A stretch of DNA of 64,000 nucleotides from Paulownia fortunei (lineage: Eukaryota; Streptophyta; Magnoliopsida; Lamiales; Paulowniaceae). The position numbers were made by a program, and so were the translations under genes. The DNA is taken from contig CM033114.1 in the NCBI GenBank assembly GCA_019321725.1, positions 13,992,278 to 14,056,277 of the forward strand. The letters are read 5' to 3'. Below, one piece after another: positions 11,735 to 22,899 of the stretch; position 1 is the stretch's first letter, and each line of letters begins with the position of its first letter. The notes below the pieces were generated by a model, which saw nothing but the letters and a program-made list of their open reading frames with translations, had not been told where the DNA came from and searched no databases.

Positions 11735-11880
11735 GGTGGGGTATTTAACATTTTAACCACATGAAATACCTTTAGTGGAGTAAATTAATGGTTTAACCAC
11801 ATGTATTCACTTTTGGTAGGATAAATTAATAGTTTAACCACATATACTACCTTTGATGAGTACTATTCATAGTTTATACT
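11735..11880 (-). repeat. Tandem repeat, ~57 bp unit, about 2.5 copies
   Basis: Units contain GTTTAACCACATGNATACNTTT and TAGTGG/TAGG followed by ATAAATTAATNGTTTAACCAC, repeating near 11751, 11792 and 11835. They lie in the 3' part of the gag-only element. Confidence 0.65.
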
Positions 11881-11929
11881 CATGCGGGGGCCAGGAGTGA
11901 ATAGTTTAGGCTCATTCATCATGGAGCGT

Positions 11930-12370
11930 TTGACTTGAATTTATTTATAATTTATAGATAGTTTATCCTCATATCAAGGAGTTCTTCAACTTTAATTTAT
12001 AGATAATTTATACTAGTATCAAGAAGTCCTCATTTCAATTGAATTTGTTAGATAGTTTATAATCGTATCAAGGAGTCTCTATTTGAATTTAAAATTTATA
12101 GATAGTTTATACTCATGTCAATGAGTCTCCATTTTAATTTAATTTTTTTAGACTTTCTATACTCTTGTCAAGGAGTCTTCATTTAATTTGATTTGTATAA
12201 CTTTTATTCTCATATCAAGGAGTACCTTATTTAACTTGATTTGTAGACCTTTTATACTCATGACAATGAGTATTGCGGATAATTTATGCTCTTATCAAGG
12301 AGCATTTATGTAGGATTTAATTTGGCAATTCTAGATAGTTTATGCTCATAGCTAGGAGCATTGAGAAATC
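11930..12370 (-). repeat. Degenerate tandem array, ~55-60 bp unit, about 8 copies
   Basis: Each unit carries a variant of TAGATAGTTTATACTCATATCA followed by AGGAGTC and an AATTTGAATT-type tail. Copies are visible near 11955, 12002, 12052, 12108, 12163, 12205, 12245, 12284 and 12338. The array lies between gag and the polypurine tract of the minus-strand element, so in its 3' untranslated region. Confidence 0.75.
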
Positions 12371-12399
12371 AAAGTCAGTAGTTATTGCATATGATGCCA

Positions 12400-13135
12400 C
12401 ATCTTCACCATCATTGTCATCAGTTGGGTATTCTTGTTTGTCAAATTCATGCTTATCTTAATGGCATGTTCATGAGTCGCTAATTCTCCAAAAAAATTTG
12501 GTTCGATTTCTTAAAGTATGTAATAAAGACCCCAGTATATTCCGTGGATGCATATCTCAATTTCAGAAGTTACTGACAAAGTATCTTTGCAATTTATAGA
12601 TAAGTTTCTCCAATTATTAATATATTTAAGCACGGGCTCATCTTCCTTTTCTCTTAAGTTAGCAAGCTCAAATATACTAATAATATGATGTATGCGATAA
12701 AAGCGATTGAGAAACTCTTATTCCAACTGTTACCAACTATCAATTGAGTTTGTCTCCAAGTCGGTGTAGTAATAATATGCATTCTTCATCAATAAGCAAA
12801 GAAATTCTTAACCAAACAGTCCCTATATGTTCCAGCATTGTTGCACATCTCAATAAAATGAGTCATATGCTATTTTGGATTGCCATTTTCATCAAATAGC
12901 TGAAATCTCAGGGGTTGATAGCAAACTAGCATCTTCATTCTGTCAATCCTCTGAGTGTATAGTTTAGCATAAGTCAAAGATGATTTGGAGCTTTCATCGA
13001 ACTTGTCTTTGATAGTCTCCATGATAATCTCCTTTAGTTGGTCAATAGGAACCAACCCATCAGATAAAACTTGTAGCTCTTTAGTTGAAGGCTTCTCTCT
13101 TTGCCTTGGTTATTACTTTGTGGACATCTCAATTT
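12400..13135 (-). pseudogene. Gag of gag-only element, broken
   Basis: The best-preserved part is 13055-12870, containing VPIDQLKEIIMETIKDKFD, then SSKSSLTYAKLYTQRIDRMK and a QPLRFQLFDENGNPK block. It is followed after a stop by HMTHFIEMCNNAGTYRDCLV and, in other frames, by pieces equivalent to the rest of a plant Ty3/gypsy capsid domain (a NFFAY…, a TPTW…SIDSW-type and an INNWRNLS-type segment down to about 12400). A likely start Met with MSTK lies near 13116. Gag forms the virus-like particle. Stops and frameshifts abolish the reading frame. Confidence 0.75.
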
Positions 13136-13724
13136 TATCATGAGCTTCAAGTTGTTTTCCTATTACGTGAGAAGCATCAACATTATCCACTTTATTTATC
13201 AAATTTGTGATTTGAGAGTCTTGCTCTTGAATATGCTTCATGAGTCTCTCAATAACATTAGTCAAATTTGCAATTTACTCTTCCAGTGAAATAGTTTGGA
13301 CCATCATGACAGCTGCAGTTTCAAAATTTAAGCTTGTAGAAGATTTGAGCATCATAATTAGACTCAACAACTCTTTATGCACAATATTTGTTTCTTGCTT
13401 TGCCCTTAATTTGATTGACAAAGTTAAATCACCATATTCTCTTGCCCCCTCATGCTTTTGGTTTAGAGTGGCGACGTCATGGCTCGACAACACACCATCT
13501 CTTTTTGTCCCCTTCTACTTATGTTTTAGAGTGGCAACTTTATGACTCAGCAACATAACATCTTGTCTTGCCCCCTTATGTTTGTGTTTTGGAGTGGTGA
13601 CTTCAAGCTTAACATAGGAAATTTAACATTTGTGAAGTTGGAGTGATTGTCTTTTATCTACATTTAAATTTTGAACTTGATTTGAAAAAAAAAAGATAAA
13701 AGGTAGAGATCATCCCACTAGGTG

Positions 13725-14616
13725 TGCCAGGAATTTGAAATATAAATTTTGTTGTCTATAAACTTAACAAATAAGAAAAATAGTACAAAATAAATTTTAT
13801 TTAATTGAATTATAAAATGAGTGCAATCTCTATTTAACCCTTTGATTAATCTCTTCAAGAACAAGAACATTTGAAATTTGAACTTTTAGATGTGGAACTG
13901 CTGATTTGATTTGTTCCTAACTTGATTTTTTTCTTTAATAATATTAATTCGAAAGTTTAACACCTTAATTTTATCAAATGTTAGAACTCCAAGAATGTAA
14001 ACTTTTGAATTTGATCTCCAATAATGTTAATTTGAGGGTTAATCTTCAAGGTTGATTTAATCTCTAGCAACTTAATCTCAAATTAAATGCTATTACTTGA
14101 ATGAACTTCACGATGAACACCTTGATTTTCACCTCGAACATTGTGGATCTCCTTGAATTTGATCACATTAAGTTGAGAGAATTTCCTCCAACACTTTTTT
14201 TCTTAGACTTCTTGTTCACAACTTATGTTGTTGTCTCTTTAACTCCTTAGAGATGACCCTTATTTATACTTATCGGATAGAGGTTCTTGGCTTAGTCATT
14301 TAATAAAGTGACATTATTTGATTGGCCATTTATAATTTGATTGATATCACAAGATGTGATTTGAATTACCAATTTGCATTAGTATTCACTTCCATAACTT
14401 ACAAGATAAGTCTAGATTACCATGAAATGTGATTTGACACTTGGCGACATATGATTAACTAATAAAATATATTATGATATCAATTAATTAACTATTTACT
14501 TTAAAAATTAAATTTGATTAAAATTTTAAATTATACATAGAAAATATAAAGTTGATAGTTGATATATTATTTCACATTCATCATCATTTAATTGGCACAA
14601 ATTTAATTTGTCAACA
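13725..14616 (-). repeat. 5' LTR of gag-only element
   Basis: Pair of 10233-11105. On the minus strand it runs from TGTTGACAAATTAAATTTG to …TTCCTGGCA. The inside junction reads TGGCACACCTAGTGGGATG, which may overlap the primer-binding site; the priming tRNA cannot be named with confidence. The outer TSD CTATG is at 14617-14621. Confidence 0.85.
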
Positions 14617-14621
14617 CTATG

Positions 14622-15420
14622 TTTGTAGAGAAAAAGTTCAAGATTTCTATGGTGTCCAAAGATATATTTGGATCTTGTTTTTGATAAAAAAATGTTCAAA
14701 AAATATATTTACATAAGTTAGTTTTAAATGAATTGTAAATCAAATCTTTGTATGACTATTCCAAACTAATTCCCTCTAAATTGCTCACCCTATCTCCTAT
14801 ACATCAATTTTTTTTTTGGTTTCTTCTTTTGTCTCTTTAGTCACGTGTCTTGAAGTTCTCACCTCATCTTTTCCCTTAGTTGATTGTTGAAGGGCTTCTT
14901 CATGTATAAGTTCATTCATGAAGTCTTCAACTTGTTCATCTACTTAAGTCTGCTACTCTGCTTCAGTGGCCTCTTCTCCAGTTTGAGTTTTCTCTATTAC
15001 GTGATGCTCCTCCAATAAGTTGCTTTCTTCTGCTACCTGAGTTTCCTCTGTTGCATGAGTCTCTTTTACAGAAAGATGGGGACTTGGTGGTTCCTGCTCT
15101 ATTGGAGTTTAGTGCATGTTGTCCTGTCGAGATTGTTGTAGCTCCTGCTATGCCTTGATCGTCATCATCATCTTGGTTGTCATCATCTTATTTATCTTTG
15201 GGATCATTTTTTGCATGTGGTTCATCCTTCTAGGAATCTTCATCTTGAGTCTGGTGGATAGAGGTTGTGGTTTGTCTTTTATTTTTCTTTTTTTTTTAAT
15301 TTTAGTTTTGCTGTTGTAAAAAAAAATTCAACTTCGGTTAATATTTGGTTTGGTAATATCCTGTATCAAAATTTGATTTGGTTCAGTATGGTTTAATCGA
15401 ATGCACCAAACTAATCCATG
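14622..15420 (-). other. Unassigned; acidic coding-like remnant on minus strand
   Basis: Between about 15110 and 14870 one minus-strand frame reads as a Glu/Gln-rich segment with few stops (for example KETHATEETQVAEESNLLEE and DEQVEDFMNELIHEEALQQ). The upstream part (15240-15110) is Lys/Met-rich. The composition suggests the tail of an old transposon or plant protein, but no family was recognised. The plus-strand hydrophobic frame at 15116-15319 is the complement of this low-complexity stretch. Confidence 0.35.
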
Positions 15421-16250
15421 ATGGGCCACCTAATCCAATTAGGTTAATTAATTAATATAATTATTTAATTTAAATAATTCAATACTTGAATAAGTTAAAC
15501 TAATTTTTTTAATTTTATTAGTAAAATTTAATCCAACTCGCAGATTAATACCTAGGCAAGGTATGAACTTGTTCGAATTTGTGTGTGACCCCTTAGGTTA
15601 ATTCATAAGTTGGTAGTGGGCTCACAACTATTATGACTTAATTGAATAATTAATTCATTAATTTTGATTTATTAATTTAATTAATCAATCATTTTGGAAT
15701 TAAGCCAATAATTTCAACAACCTCACAAATCATAGGTAGGGTTTAGCGACATACCATAAAGACTTAAATACAGGTGAATAAGGTGAACGTTCCCAATTAT
15801 GAGTATCGCGCATGTACAGTCCTACCATCTACTAATCTCCTGATTAAGCATAGGGCACATATCATTAGTTAAAATCCTAATAGATTAATTCTATGATTTT
15901 ATTCCTAGTATCTTGATTCGTTGATGCTAATTAGAAAACCCATTTCCAAATTACTCATCCAACCATAGCTATGGACTTCAGAATCAAGTATGATTTAAAA
16001 TCATAGAAGATTGACATATTCTATAAGACAGGCAACAAATCCTTTGTTAGCCACTCATAAGCAAGAGATACATGAATATTATGCACCCAACATATTCCCT
16101 TTACATTTGCTAAGAAAACAGGAAATAAAAAAATAGAAAATCATGTCGCTCATGAGGTTGGAATGGTGTCTCATGTCAAAAGACTAATTTATGCACTATT
16201 ATAATGAAGGAAATTCTCATTCGACAATCAATATTTTCTTGGGAATTTCT
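15421..16250. repeat. AT-rich copia-type LTR-like sequence
   Basis: The stretch has TTAATTAATTAAT-rich blocks of the kind also seen at 17400-17620, 21010-21240, 59300-59500 and 63540-63599, all of which sit in copia-type LTRs here. No ORF or domain is visible. Ends cannot be defined. Confidence 0.4.
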
Positions 16251-16640
16251 GAGTAGGGTTGTTCAGTGAACTTCTTTTCTAACAAGTACTAGCATATAAG
16301 CACTAGTGTCATAACACCAATGTCTATAGAACGAGGCACATTTCTTGCAATTATGCATTGTATGTACAAGTCTTTTTGGGCTTATCAGTGTTCCTTCTCA
16401 ATAAACCCTCGACTCAATTCATATTTAAGATCATAGTTATAGAGGCTTATTCTATGATCGCCATCCTATGCATGGCCATGACTCATAGCCTTATGCGATT
16501 TAGGGACTTGATCTAATTCTAATGATGTGAATTTAAGATGAAGATTAGCTTTTATTAATATAAATTGAATAAGAAAGTCTATTGCAAGAGTACAAAATGG
16601 TATTCTAATTAGCTCACTGGGCACTACTAGAACAACAGGT
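16251..16640 (+). repeat. Dispersed repeat R, copy 1
   Basis: The order of short matches (CACTAGTGTC, GTACAAGTCTTTTTGGGCTTATC, GTTCCTTCTCAATAAACCCTC, TAGAGGC, CTTATGCG, GGGATT/ACTTGATCTAATT, GGGCACTACT) is repeated at 47940-48080 continued at 57319-57510, where a Tekay element splits it. A reverse-oriented relative is at 20590-20900. It is probably part of a copia LTR family. Confidence 0.6.
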
Positions 16641-16649
16641 TGCATCGAG

Positions 16650-16990
16650 ATTCTTTTGATCATCTTAGAGATTGTATACTAGAAATTTATTCACACACCA
16701 TTGCCTTATATGGGACATTTTGTGATTCATTAATTTCTTCATGCTCTATAACCTTGCCTTCTCTATATAACAAAAACTCCTTCTCGAGGAATATGGCATT
16801 CTTGAACCAAATACCTTTTGTTTTGAGGTTTATAGAAATGGTATCCAATAAATTCCTTTGGATACTCCACTAATATTAATAAGTTGGATCTGACCTCTAA
16901 CTTGTCTCCTACAAGCTTTTTCACATAAGCATGGCAGCCTATACCCTTTGCCACACCATATTTCATATAGTGTTTTGGGCACCACTTAGA
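16650..16990 (-). pseudogene. Ty1/copia integrase C-terminal fragment
   Basis: The minus-strand translation of 16966-16763 contains HAYVKKLVGDKLEVRSNLL and EYPKEFIGYHFYKPQNKRYL and ends with a VQECHIPREGVF block. This matches the copia polyprotein segment after the integrase core (family form: HVKRL..DKL.ARS..C.F.GYPKE..GYYFYNP…VFV.RNA.FLE.EF). It is an isolated fragment between LTR-like sequences. No RT was found next to it. Confidence 0.75.
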
Positions 16991-17249
16991 TGATGCCTTT
17001 TTAGTTAGAATGTGGTCAATTCTAGAATGTATTACTAGAATGAAGAAGGATGTCCAATAAAACTCATCATGTATTGTTAGTATAGTGCCTGATGAGCCAA
17101 CTATATACTCCTATAGTAGACAGTCTAATTTAAAGTTTATGAATAAAATTGGCATCTCTTTATCTTTAATTATTTTTATTAATTAGATAAAGTCTCTAGA
17201 CCATACTTAGTTATGGGGAATGATCGTGCATAGGACTGCGATCATGTAA

Positions 17250-18370
17250 TATGCCTCTATTGATTTTATCTTAAATTAATTCCAAATCAAGGGTTTATTG
17301 AGATGGGACATCGGTAATACCAATAAGACTTGCATAGAAAGGGGATATTTTTAGCACATCATCTTTATATATTAATAGTAAGTGTTTAATTAACATTAGA
17401 AATTCGCAAAATTTTATAGTCTATCTTAAATTAATTCAATTAATTAATTAGATTGATAATGCATTAGGTAAGCCAACTTGAAATAAATAATTAATTGATT
17501 GAATTAATTAATTATAGTAGGCCTTTTAATTCGTGGGATGAATTAATATAATTAATTGGATCAGTACATTAGACCCAATTAATTAATTGGGCTAAGATTA
17601 ATTAGGTGTGGACATGTAGGAAGCCTACTCATAATTAAAAGATAGAAGGACTTGCCTTATCAAAACACTAGTAGTAGAATAAGGTAATAATTCTGAATGA
17701 TAGAAATACTTACCTTATCAAATATAGTGGTTGAATAAGGTAATAACTCCATAAGATGGAACTAGGGGGGTTATAAATAAGCACCCCTAGTCGATGGTCA
17801 ATGATGATATAAAATGAGAATTTTTAACAAAAAATTTGAGTATCAAAATTTCTCCAAAATAATCCCCTTTATCCTCTAGCTGTCGAAATCCTGATTCTTG
17901 ATTAACTCTTTCATCACCAGTTAAATTAAGAGTTAATCAAATACACCTAACACAACAATTATGCTTGTTTTGAAATTCTAAATCGCCTCTTAGTTTAAAA
18001 TTACTGATTTGATACCTACTAGCATAGGTTCGTTTGTGAGTCAGCATTTGAGATGTGGATACGCTTAGAGGAACAATAATTGGGGTTCTAGCCAATCAAT
18101 CTATATTTGGGCTATTGGAAATTGAAGTTGTTGTGTAGAGTTTGCTAAGCCATATCGATTTGCATAGATTCACTACATCTTTATCATTAGGAAGTATCAG
18201 GTATAAATCTGATTAATGCTTGATGAAATTTTTTATTTTATTATAGGACATTAGAAAATCCATAACTAATCAATCATAATGAATATGTGATATTATTTAC
18301 ATGTGAAGTATGATTTAATTTTAAAATTTAAATTCTACTAAGCTAAATATCCTATGATTATGTGAACACA
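17250..18370 (+). repeat. Copia-type LTR, plus orientation
   Basis: It contains the TTAATTAATTAATTGGGCTA-type block, then a GGACATGTAGGAAGCC block shared with 21260-21280 (GGCTTGTAGGAAGCCC), an ATAAGGTAATAA repeat, and a tail with AGTTTGCTAAGCC. The far end (about 18325-18370, CTACTAAGCTAAATATCC then GATTATGTGAACAC) is a decayed version of the CGCTGCG…GATCATGCGAACCCAACA terminus of these LTRs. It is related to 20950-22068 and, in reverse, to 58557-59690 and 62727-63599. Confidence 0.55.
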
Positions 18371-18825
18371 GTCGAGGTTAATATCACACTATAGGATGTT
18401 GCAGTCATATGAGGTCTACCAATAGATGTCCATCTTATTATTAGACAAGACAATAAAAAGACTACAGAGCAGTGATAGGATTACTGTCACTATTATCTGG
18501 GATTTCAATTTGATGCCTACCAATTTATGGGCCCATGCCTCTTTTTGACTTTCATGAGGAAACATATAAGGATTTATTAAGTTGATGGCATCTACCTAGT
18601 CGAGAAAGTAGTACGATATGCACGCACCTGTACTTGGTGCTATTATAGTGTCCTATGTGTCCTGATTCTTCAAATAATGTGGTATTAATGCTGTATCTAT
18701 GAGATATAGAAAATATTAATGATGTTCGTATTTACAACACAATGGTGGCATTCCTATACCATGAGTTGTTCACTGCATTTCAGATAGGAAAATCTAATAT
18801 TGGTGGAGCAATGAATTTCCTACAG

Positions 18826-18939
18826 GTAAAATTAAAATTCACCCCCTTCTTCCACCCCCACCCCCCAACGATTGTATTGTAAATTATTGTTATGTCATAT
18901 GTCATATTAATTTTTCATATTACTATTTTTACCTTGTAG
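18826..18939 (+). other. Putative intron in PMD pseudogene
   Basis: The sequence CTACAG|GTAAAATT at the left edge and TTTTTACCTTGTAG|ATCTGAGC at the right edge give canonical splice sites. Joining across it restores continuity between the LLQ-type and IWAW-type halves of the conserved motif. The pyrimidine-rich region includes a C-run at 18856-18868. An intron at this place suggests a gene-derived, not cDNA-derived, copy. Confidence 0.6.
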
Positions 18940-19543
18940 ATCTGAGCATGGTCATGGATAAGAAACCTGATGCCTAAAGGATTATGCTCTCAAATTAATA
19001 TGAGGCCACTCAAAGTTAATGGCAACTACAGGCTTCTAATTCCATTGTAGGTGAATAGTAATCTTTTAATAACATTTAAGATTAAGTTCTAATGATTTCT
19101 AGTTTCTTAAATAAATTGGCTCATATATGATTCTTCTCTCTTACGTTGGCATTACTAGTATTGTGTGGGTAGATTTAGTATTTTTGTTTCACTCTTACAA
19201 TGAAACACTCAATGCAGATCATTAGAGATATATTTGCTATAATGTTGTAGAATCAAGAAAACAAACATAAAATTGCATTTTTTGATTAGATACCCCTATT
19301 ATACAACAAAATTAACACATTTTGTCGACTCCGTTTAGCCATATGACATAACTTCATCTAAAATTATTATCATTGCCACGAGAGTGTGCTCAGCATTTTG
19401 GATAGCATAGAGTCCAGTGATCAACTATAACATTGTTGATGCAACATTCTTAGCGAATTTTGCGATAGTTTGGGATGCAACATGATATCCCTCTACTTCT
19501 AGCACAATATAATGTGAGATTGCAAAATATTGACTATACAAGG

Positions 19544-19995
19544 CACTGTTTTGAAAATCGATCTGGACCGGCTGATTTAATCGGGAATTAAAGGTTGGTC
19601 TGGTCTGGTTAGGCATATAAATTAGATTTTTGATTTGACTAGTCAAAACCGATCAAAGATTAGTCAAACTTGCCAAAACTAGTCAAATCGGTTTGTCCAA
19701 TTTTTATTTTTTTAATTTTCTAATAAGTTTAAATTTGATATTTTGTTATATTTATGTGGTTATTTAGATTTTGTACTTTATTAGATTTTTTTAAGTAGTT
19801 ATTTATCTTTTTTTACATTTAAAATATATTACATAACAATTAGTCTATTATATTATCATTTTACATAATATAATGAGAAAATATAATTAATTTTTATTAG
19901 ACTGATCCAATTGACGGTTGAACCGGTCCCACCCATTAAATCACTAATTGATAAAAAGATCGGTTTGGTCATCAATTCGATTATGAAAACACTAG
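19544..19995. mobile_element. hAT-like MITE within PMD pseudogene
   Basis: The ends are imperfect inverted repeats: CACTGTTTTGAAAATCGAT at the left and, in reverse complement, CTAGTGTTTTCATAATCGAA at the right. The flanks ATACAAGG (19536-19543) and TACAGGAA (19996-20003) look like a decayed 8-base target duplication. The inside is AT-rich and non-coding and includes GACCGGCTGATTTAA and CGGTTGAACCGGTC, a complementary GGTCGG/CCGGTT theme common in this MITE type. It is about 450 bp, consistent with a non-autonomous hAT. Confidence 0.6.
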
Positions 19996-20579
19996 TACAG
20001 GAAATTCCAAACTAGATTGGGCCTTATTTCATAGGAATTTTGTTGCTCAATGGGCAAATATAAATTAATTGATTGTGCGTAGACCTTTGGTTAGAGGCTC
20101 AGACACAAGGAAGATGGATGCATAATACGACATGATCAAATTATACATTGTCCCTCCCAATCATATTTAGCAATGGGGTACTATCATGGGCAAGGAATTA
20201 CATCACAAATTGTGGTTTACATATTAGGATAAATCATAGTTTTCAAAGTTAATTTTATATTAAAAATGTATTTCATATTATGCTCTTTGGCATGCATTTT
20301 AGGCCAATCATGTATGAAGATGTTATGCTTGAAGAACAACCAGTGCCATCAGAGGATAGGTAGTAAGAGAAGATGTAGCGTGAGATCCAGTAGTTCTATA
20401 GAGTATGATACAACTCATGAGAGAATGCTTCATTTACCGACAATGCTTGAATATTACTTAAAGTAATGTCTGGCAAGCTAATTGAATTAACCATCTTTAT
20501 ACTCTTATAGTACTAATCTTTTTCATATTAATATTAAATAGTGAAAATCTTCATCTTACATTCAATATATTAGAAGTAG

Positions 20580-22068
20580 ACAAAGTCCCTAAATCATATA
20601 CGGGTATAGGTCATGGCTAAAAATATCATGGCGATCATGGAATATGCTTCCATGGCCATGATCTTAAAAATGTTCCAAGTTGAAGGGCTACTTGAGAAAG
20701 GACGTCAACTAGTTTATAAAGACTTGCACATATGATACAGACTCACAAAGAGGGTTCCTCATTCCATAAACACTAGTATTTTAACACTAGTGCAAGTATG
20801 CAGGTGCTTGTTAAAGAACAAGTATATAGAACAACCCCACTTGAAAATTCCCAAGGAAATATTAATTGTGTAATAGGAATTTCCTTCATTACGATAGTGC
20901 ATGAATTAGTCATTTGACTTGAGGAACCATTGTAACCTACATTGTGTACTTTGATTTATCCTCTGATTGTAAGATAATTAATTTAACAAGTCCATTTCTT
21001 GCCTGAGAAATAGTCTATATGTTGGATTAATTTAATTCATATTATTAATTAAATAGGAATTGACTATTTCAAGTATCAAATTAATTAAATTAATTAATTA
21101 ACCTACTTTGATTAGGTAGATCAAGTTGGAATAAATAATTAATTAATTGGATCAATTAATTATAGTGGGTCTATTTAATTTATGGGATGAATTAATTTCA
21201 TTGGTTAGATCAATTAAATTTGAACCTAATTAATTAATTGGATCTAGGTCCATTATGTGTAGGCTTGTAGGAAGCCCATTAGGAATTGATTAGGAATCCA
21301 AACTCTAATTATATTAGGGATGAAGTATTGTTGTATGATATCTTGTGTGAACACTAGGTATGAACATAAGGAAAACTGGATAAGGAAAGGATTCCATATA
21401 GATAGAACTTGGAGGAGATAATTATATCTCTGTAAGGCCAAAATTTGGAGCTAATTCTCTACCTTCTTGGACAAAGTTTGTAGCATTCTTGGCTGCAAAA
21501 TTCATGCCATATGCCCTCCCTTGATGAAGAAAAATTTATTTCTTCATGTAAGCAAAAATTGGTCATTTCCTTCTTCTGAAAAACCTCCATCTTCATCCCT
21601 TGCATCATATTATTTTGATTCTTAGTTTTATGTGTTGAATATAGAATCAAAACAAACACTTAAAATAATTGTTGTTCTTGTTCCAAATCATCAAGCCAAT
21701 TCTTAGGTTATAATTATTGAGTTGAGATACTACTAGCATAGGAACAACTATAATTGAGTATCCGAGGTGTGGAAACACTTAAGGGGGTAACATTTGGGAC
21801 TCTCCAAATCAAGGGGTTTTGTTCAAGCTTGGGATTTGGTGCCTGGAGAGAACGATTTGGATCTTTGCATACATCATCTTCAATTAGAATCGAAAAAGGT
21901 AAAGTTATAAAAACTTTCCACTCAAGGAATTAAAATCTCACAACTGAGTACATGCAAAAGGGTTTTAGGATTCATTTAATTTACATACGATGTAGTATTT
22001 GTTTCATGTTTTGAAAAAATTTAAATTTTGCTGCATTAACATTTCTTAGGACTGTGCAAACCCAATGC
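20580..22068 (+). repeat. Repeat R (reverse) followed by copia-type LTR (plus)
   Basis: From 20590 to 20900 the reverse complement follows repeat R (CATGGCCATG…, ACACTAGTG…). From about 20950 the sequence is copia-LTR-like: TTAATTAATTAA blocks, GTGTAGGCTTGTAGGAAGCCC at 21260, and a terminus near 22045-22068 with GGACTGTGCAAACCCAA, comparable to the GGATCATGCGAACCCAACA end. No coding sequence was recognised; the short minus-strand frames here are chance openings. Confidence 0.5.
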
Positions 22069-22899
22069 ATATGGCATCCCTTGGTTTATGTCAACTAGAG
22101 TAGATATAGCATGTCCGTATGCACACTTTTTGCTTCTCACCTATGGACTTACATGTCGACTGTTATGTGCCTCAACCACCACAATATGATGAGTAGTCAC
22201 CATTTACTTGATTTATGTGAGTATTCATCCAATCATATTCTAAACTAGTGGACATAGATCTTGTTCTCATATTCACACCTATTGTATAGATGTATGCATG
22301 ATATGCAATAATGCATTTGGAGTTTGATGTCTTGCCCATTGCATCACCTAAAATAGCTAGAGGGTATTGTGATCATGGAGAGTCGAGCCAACAACTCATC
22401 GAGTTAGCTGAATTTTAATTTGGATTTTTGTACTTATAATGCAACATCAATTATACAATACTCCTACTAGTGAGGAGGGAGGGAGGGAGGGAGGGGGGAG
22501 GGGGATGAAGAGGTCAATGAATGCGACAATGATGAGGTTGTGGCACTGGAGGGTATTATAGGAGTTAGTTACTTGCCATGTATTCCAAGATATTATGTAC
22601 TCTAATTGGATAGATGGTTCACTCAGTCTAAGAAAAAATGGTTCTCTATTATAGGTGATGGTACCTTTTGTTGTCCATCTAAATTTTAATTAATTAGAGC
22701 TCCCTTTTAAAGTTTGAGACATAAGTTTAATACTATTTTGATACATAAGTTTAATACTAAGAGTTGACATAATTTATGTTATCTATAAAAGTGTGAATCG
22801 CTTAAAAAGTTCTTGAAATTTTTTAGATATCTATTATTACCCTAACAATTAAGTATTAGATAGTAAAAAAGGAGGATATAATTGAATGTTAACTATTTT
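22069..22899. other. No recognised gene; GGGA-rich run
   Basis: No domain was read in either strand. A guanine-rich run of GGGA units with longer G tracts lies at 22468-22504, on the plus strand, with potential to form a G-quadruplex. The neighbouring 22505-22620 has a coding-like feel (acidic, then GISYLPCIPRYYVL) but no identifiable family. Confidence 0.4.

Larger units (their letters stand above)
10233..14616 (-). mobile_element. Complete gag-only LTR element (TR-GAG-like), TSD CTATG
   Basis: Two LTRs of about 0.9 kb (10233-11105 and 13725-14616) enclose 2.6 kb. The 5-base sequence CTATG flanks both outer ends (10228-10232 and 14617-14621), which proves a single insertion event. The minus-strand polypurine tract CTCGAGGGGGTATT (11106-11119) adjoins the 3' LTR. 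The internal region encodes only a decayed gag (about 13135-12400); no protease, RT or integrase motif is present. Two tandem arrays fill the part next to the 3' LTR. This architecture corresponds to TR-GAG elements, which depend on enzymes of autonomous relatives. Confidence 0.8.
18390..20465 (+). pseudogene. Plant mobile domain (MAIN/PMD-like) pseudogene
   Basis: The first part reads GLPIDVHLIIRQ (family WGLPIDGEPV.G), and later in another frame ENINDVRIYNTMVAFLYHEL, FTAFQIGKSNIGGAMNFLQ, then after a GT…AG intron IWAWSWIRN, matching the PMD segment '…AFLYR.LC.A…I.G.L.LLQIWAWERI'. Beyond a MITE, 20020-20160 reads ALFHRNFVAQWANI-like and KLYIVPPNH, equivalent to the later W..Y…RRFI.PP part. 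PMD proteins occur both as host genes (MAIN family) and inside Mutator-like and gypsy elements; their roles include genome stability and silencing. This copy has many stops and frameshifts. Confidence 0.65.

Noticed and set aside
15116..15319. Hydrophobic plus-strand frame resembling a membrane protein
   Set aside because: It is the complement of a Lys/Met-rich, low-complexity minus-strand remnant; hydrophobicity follows from T-rich codons.
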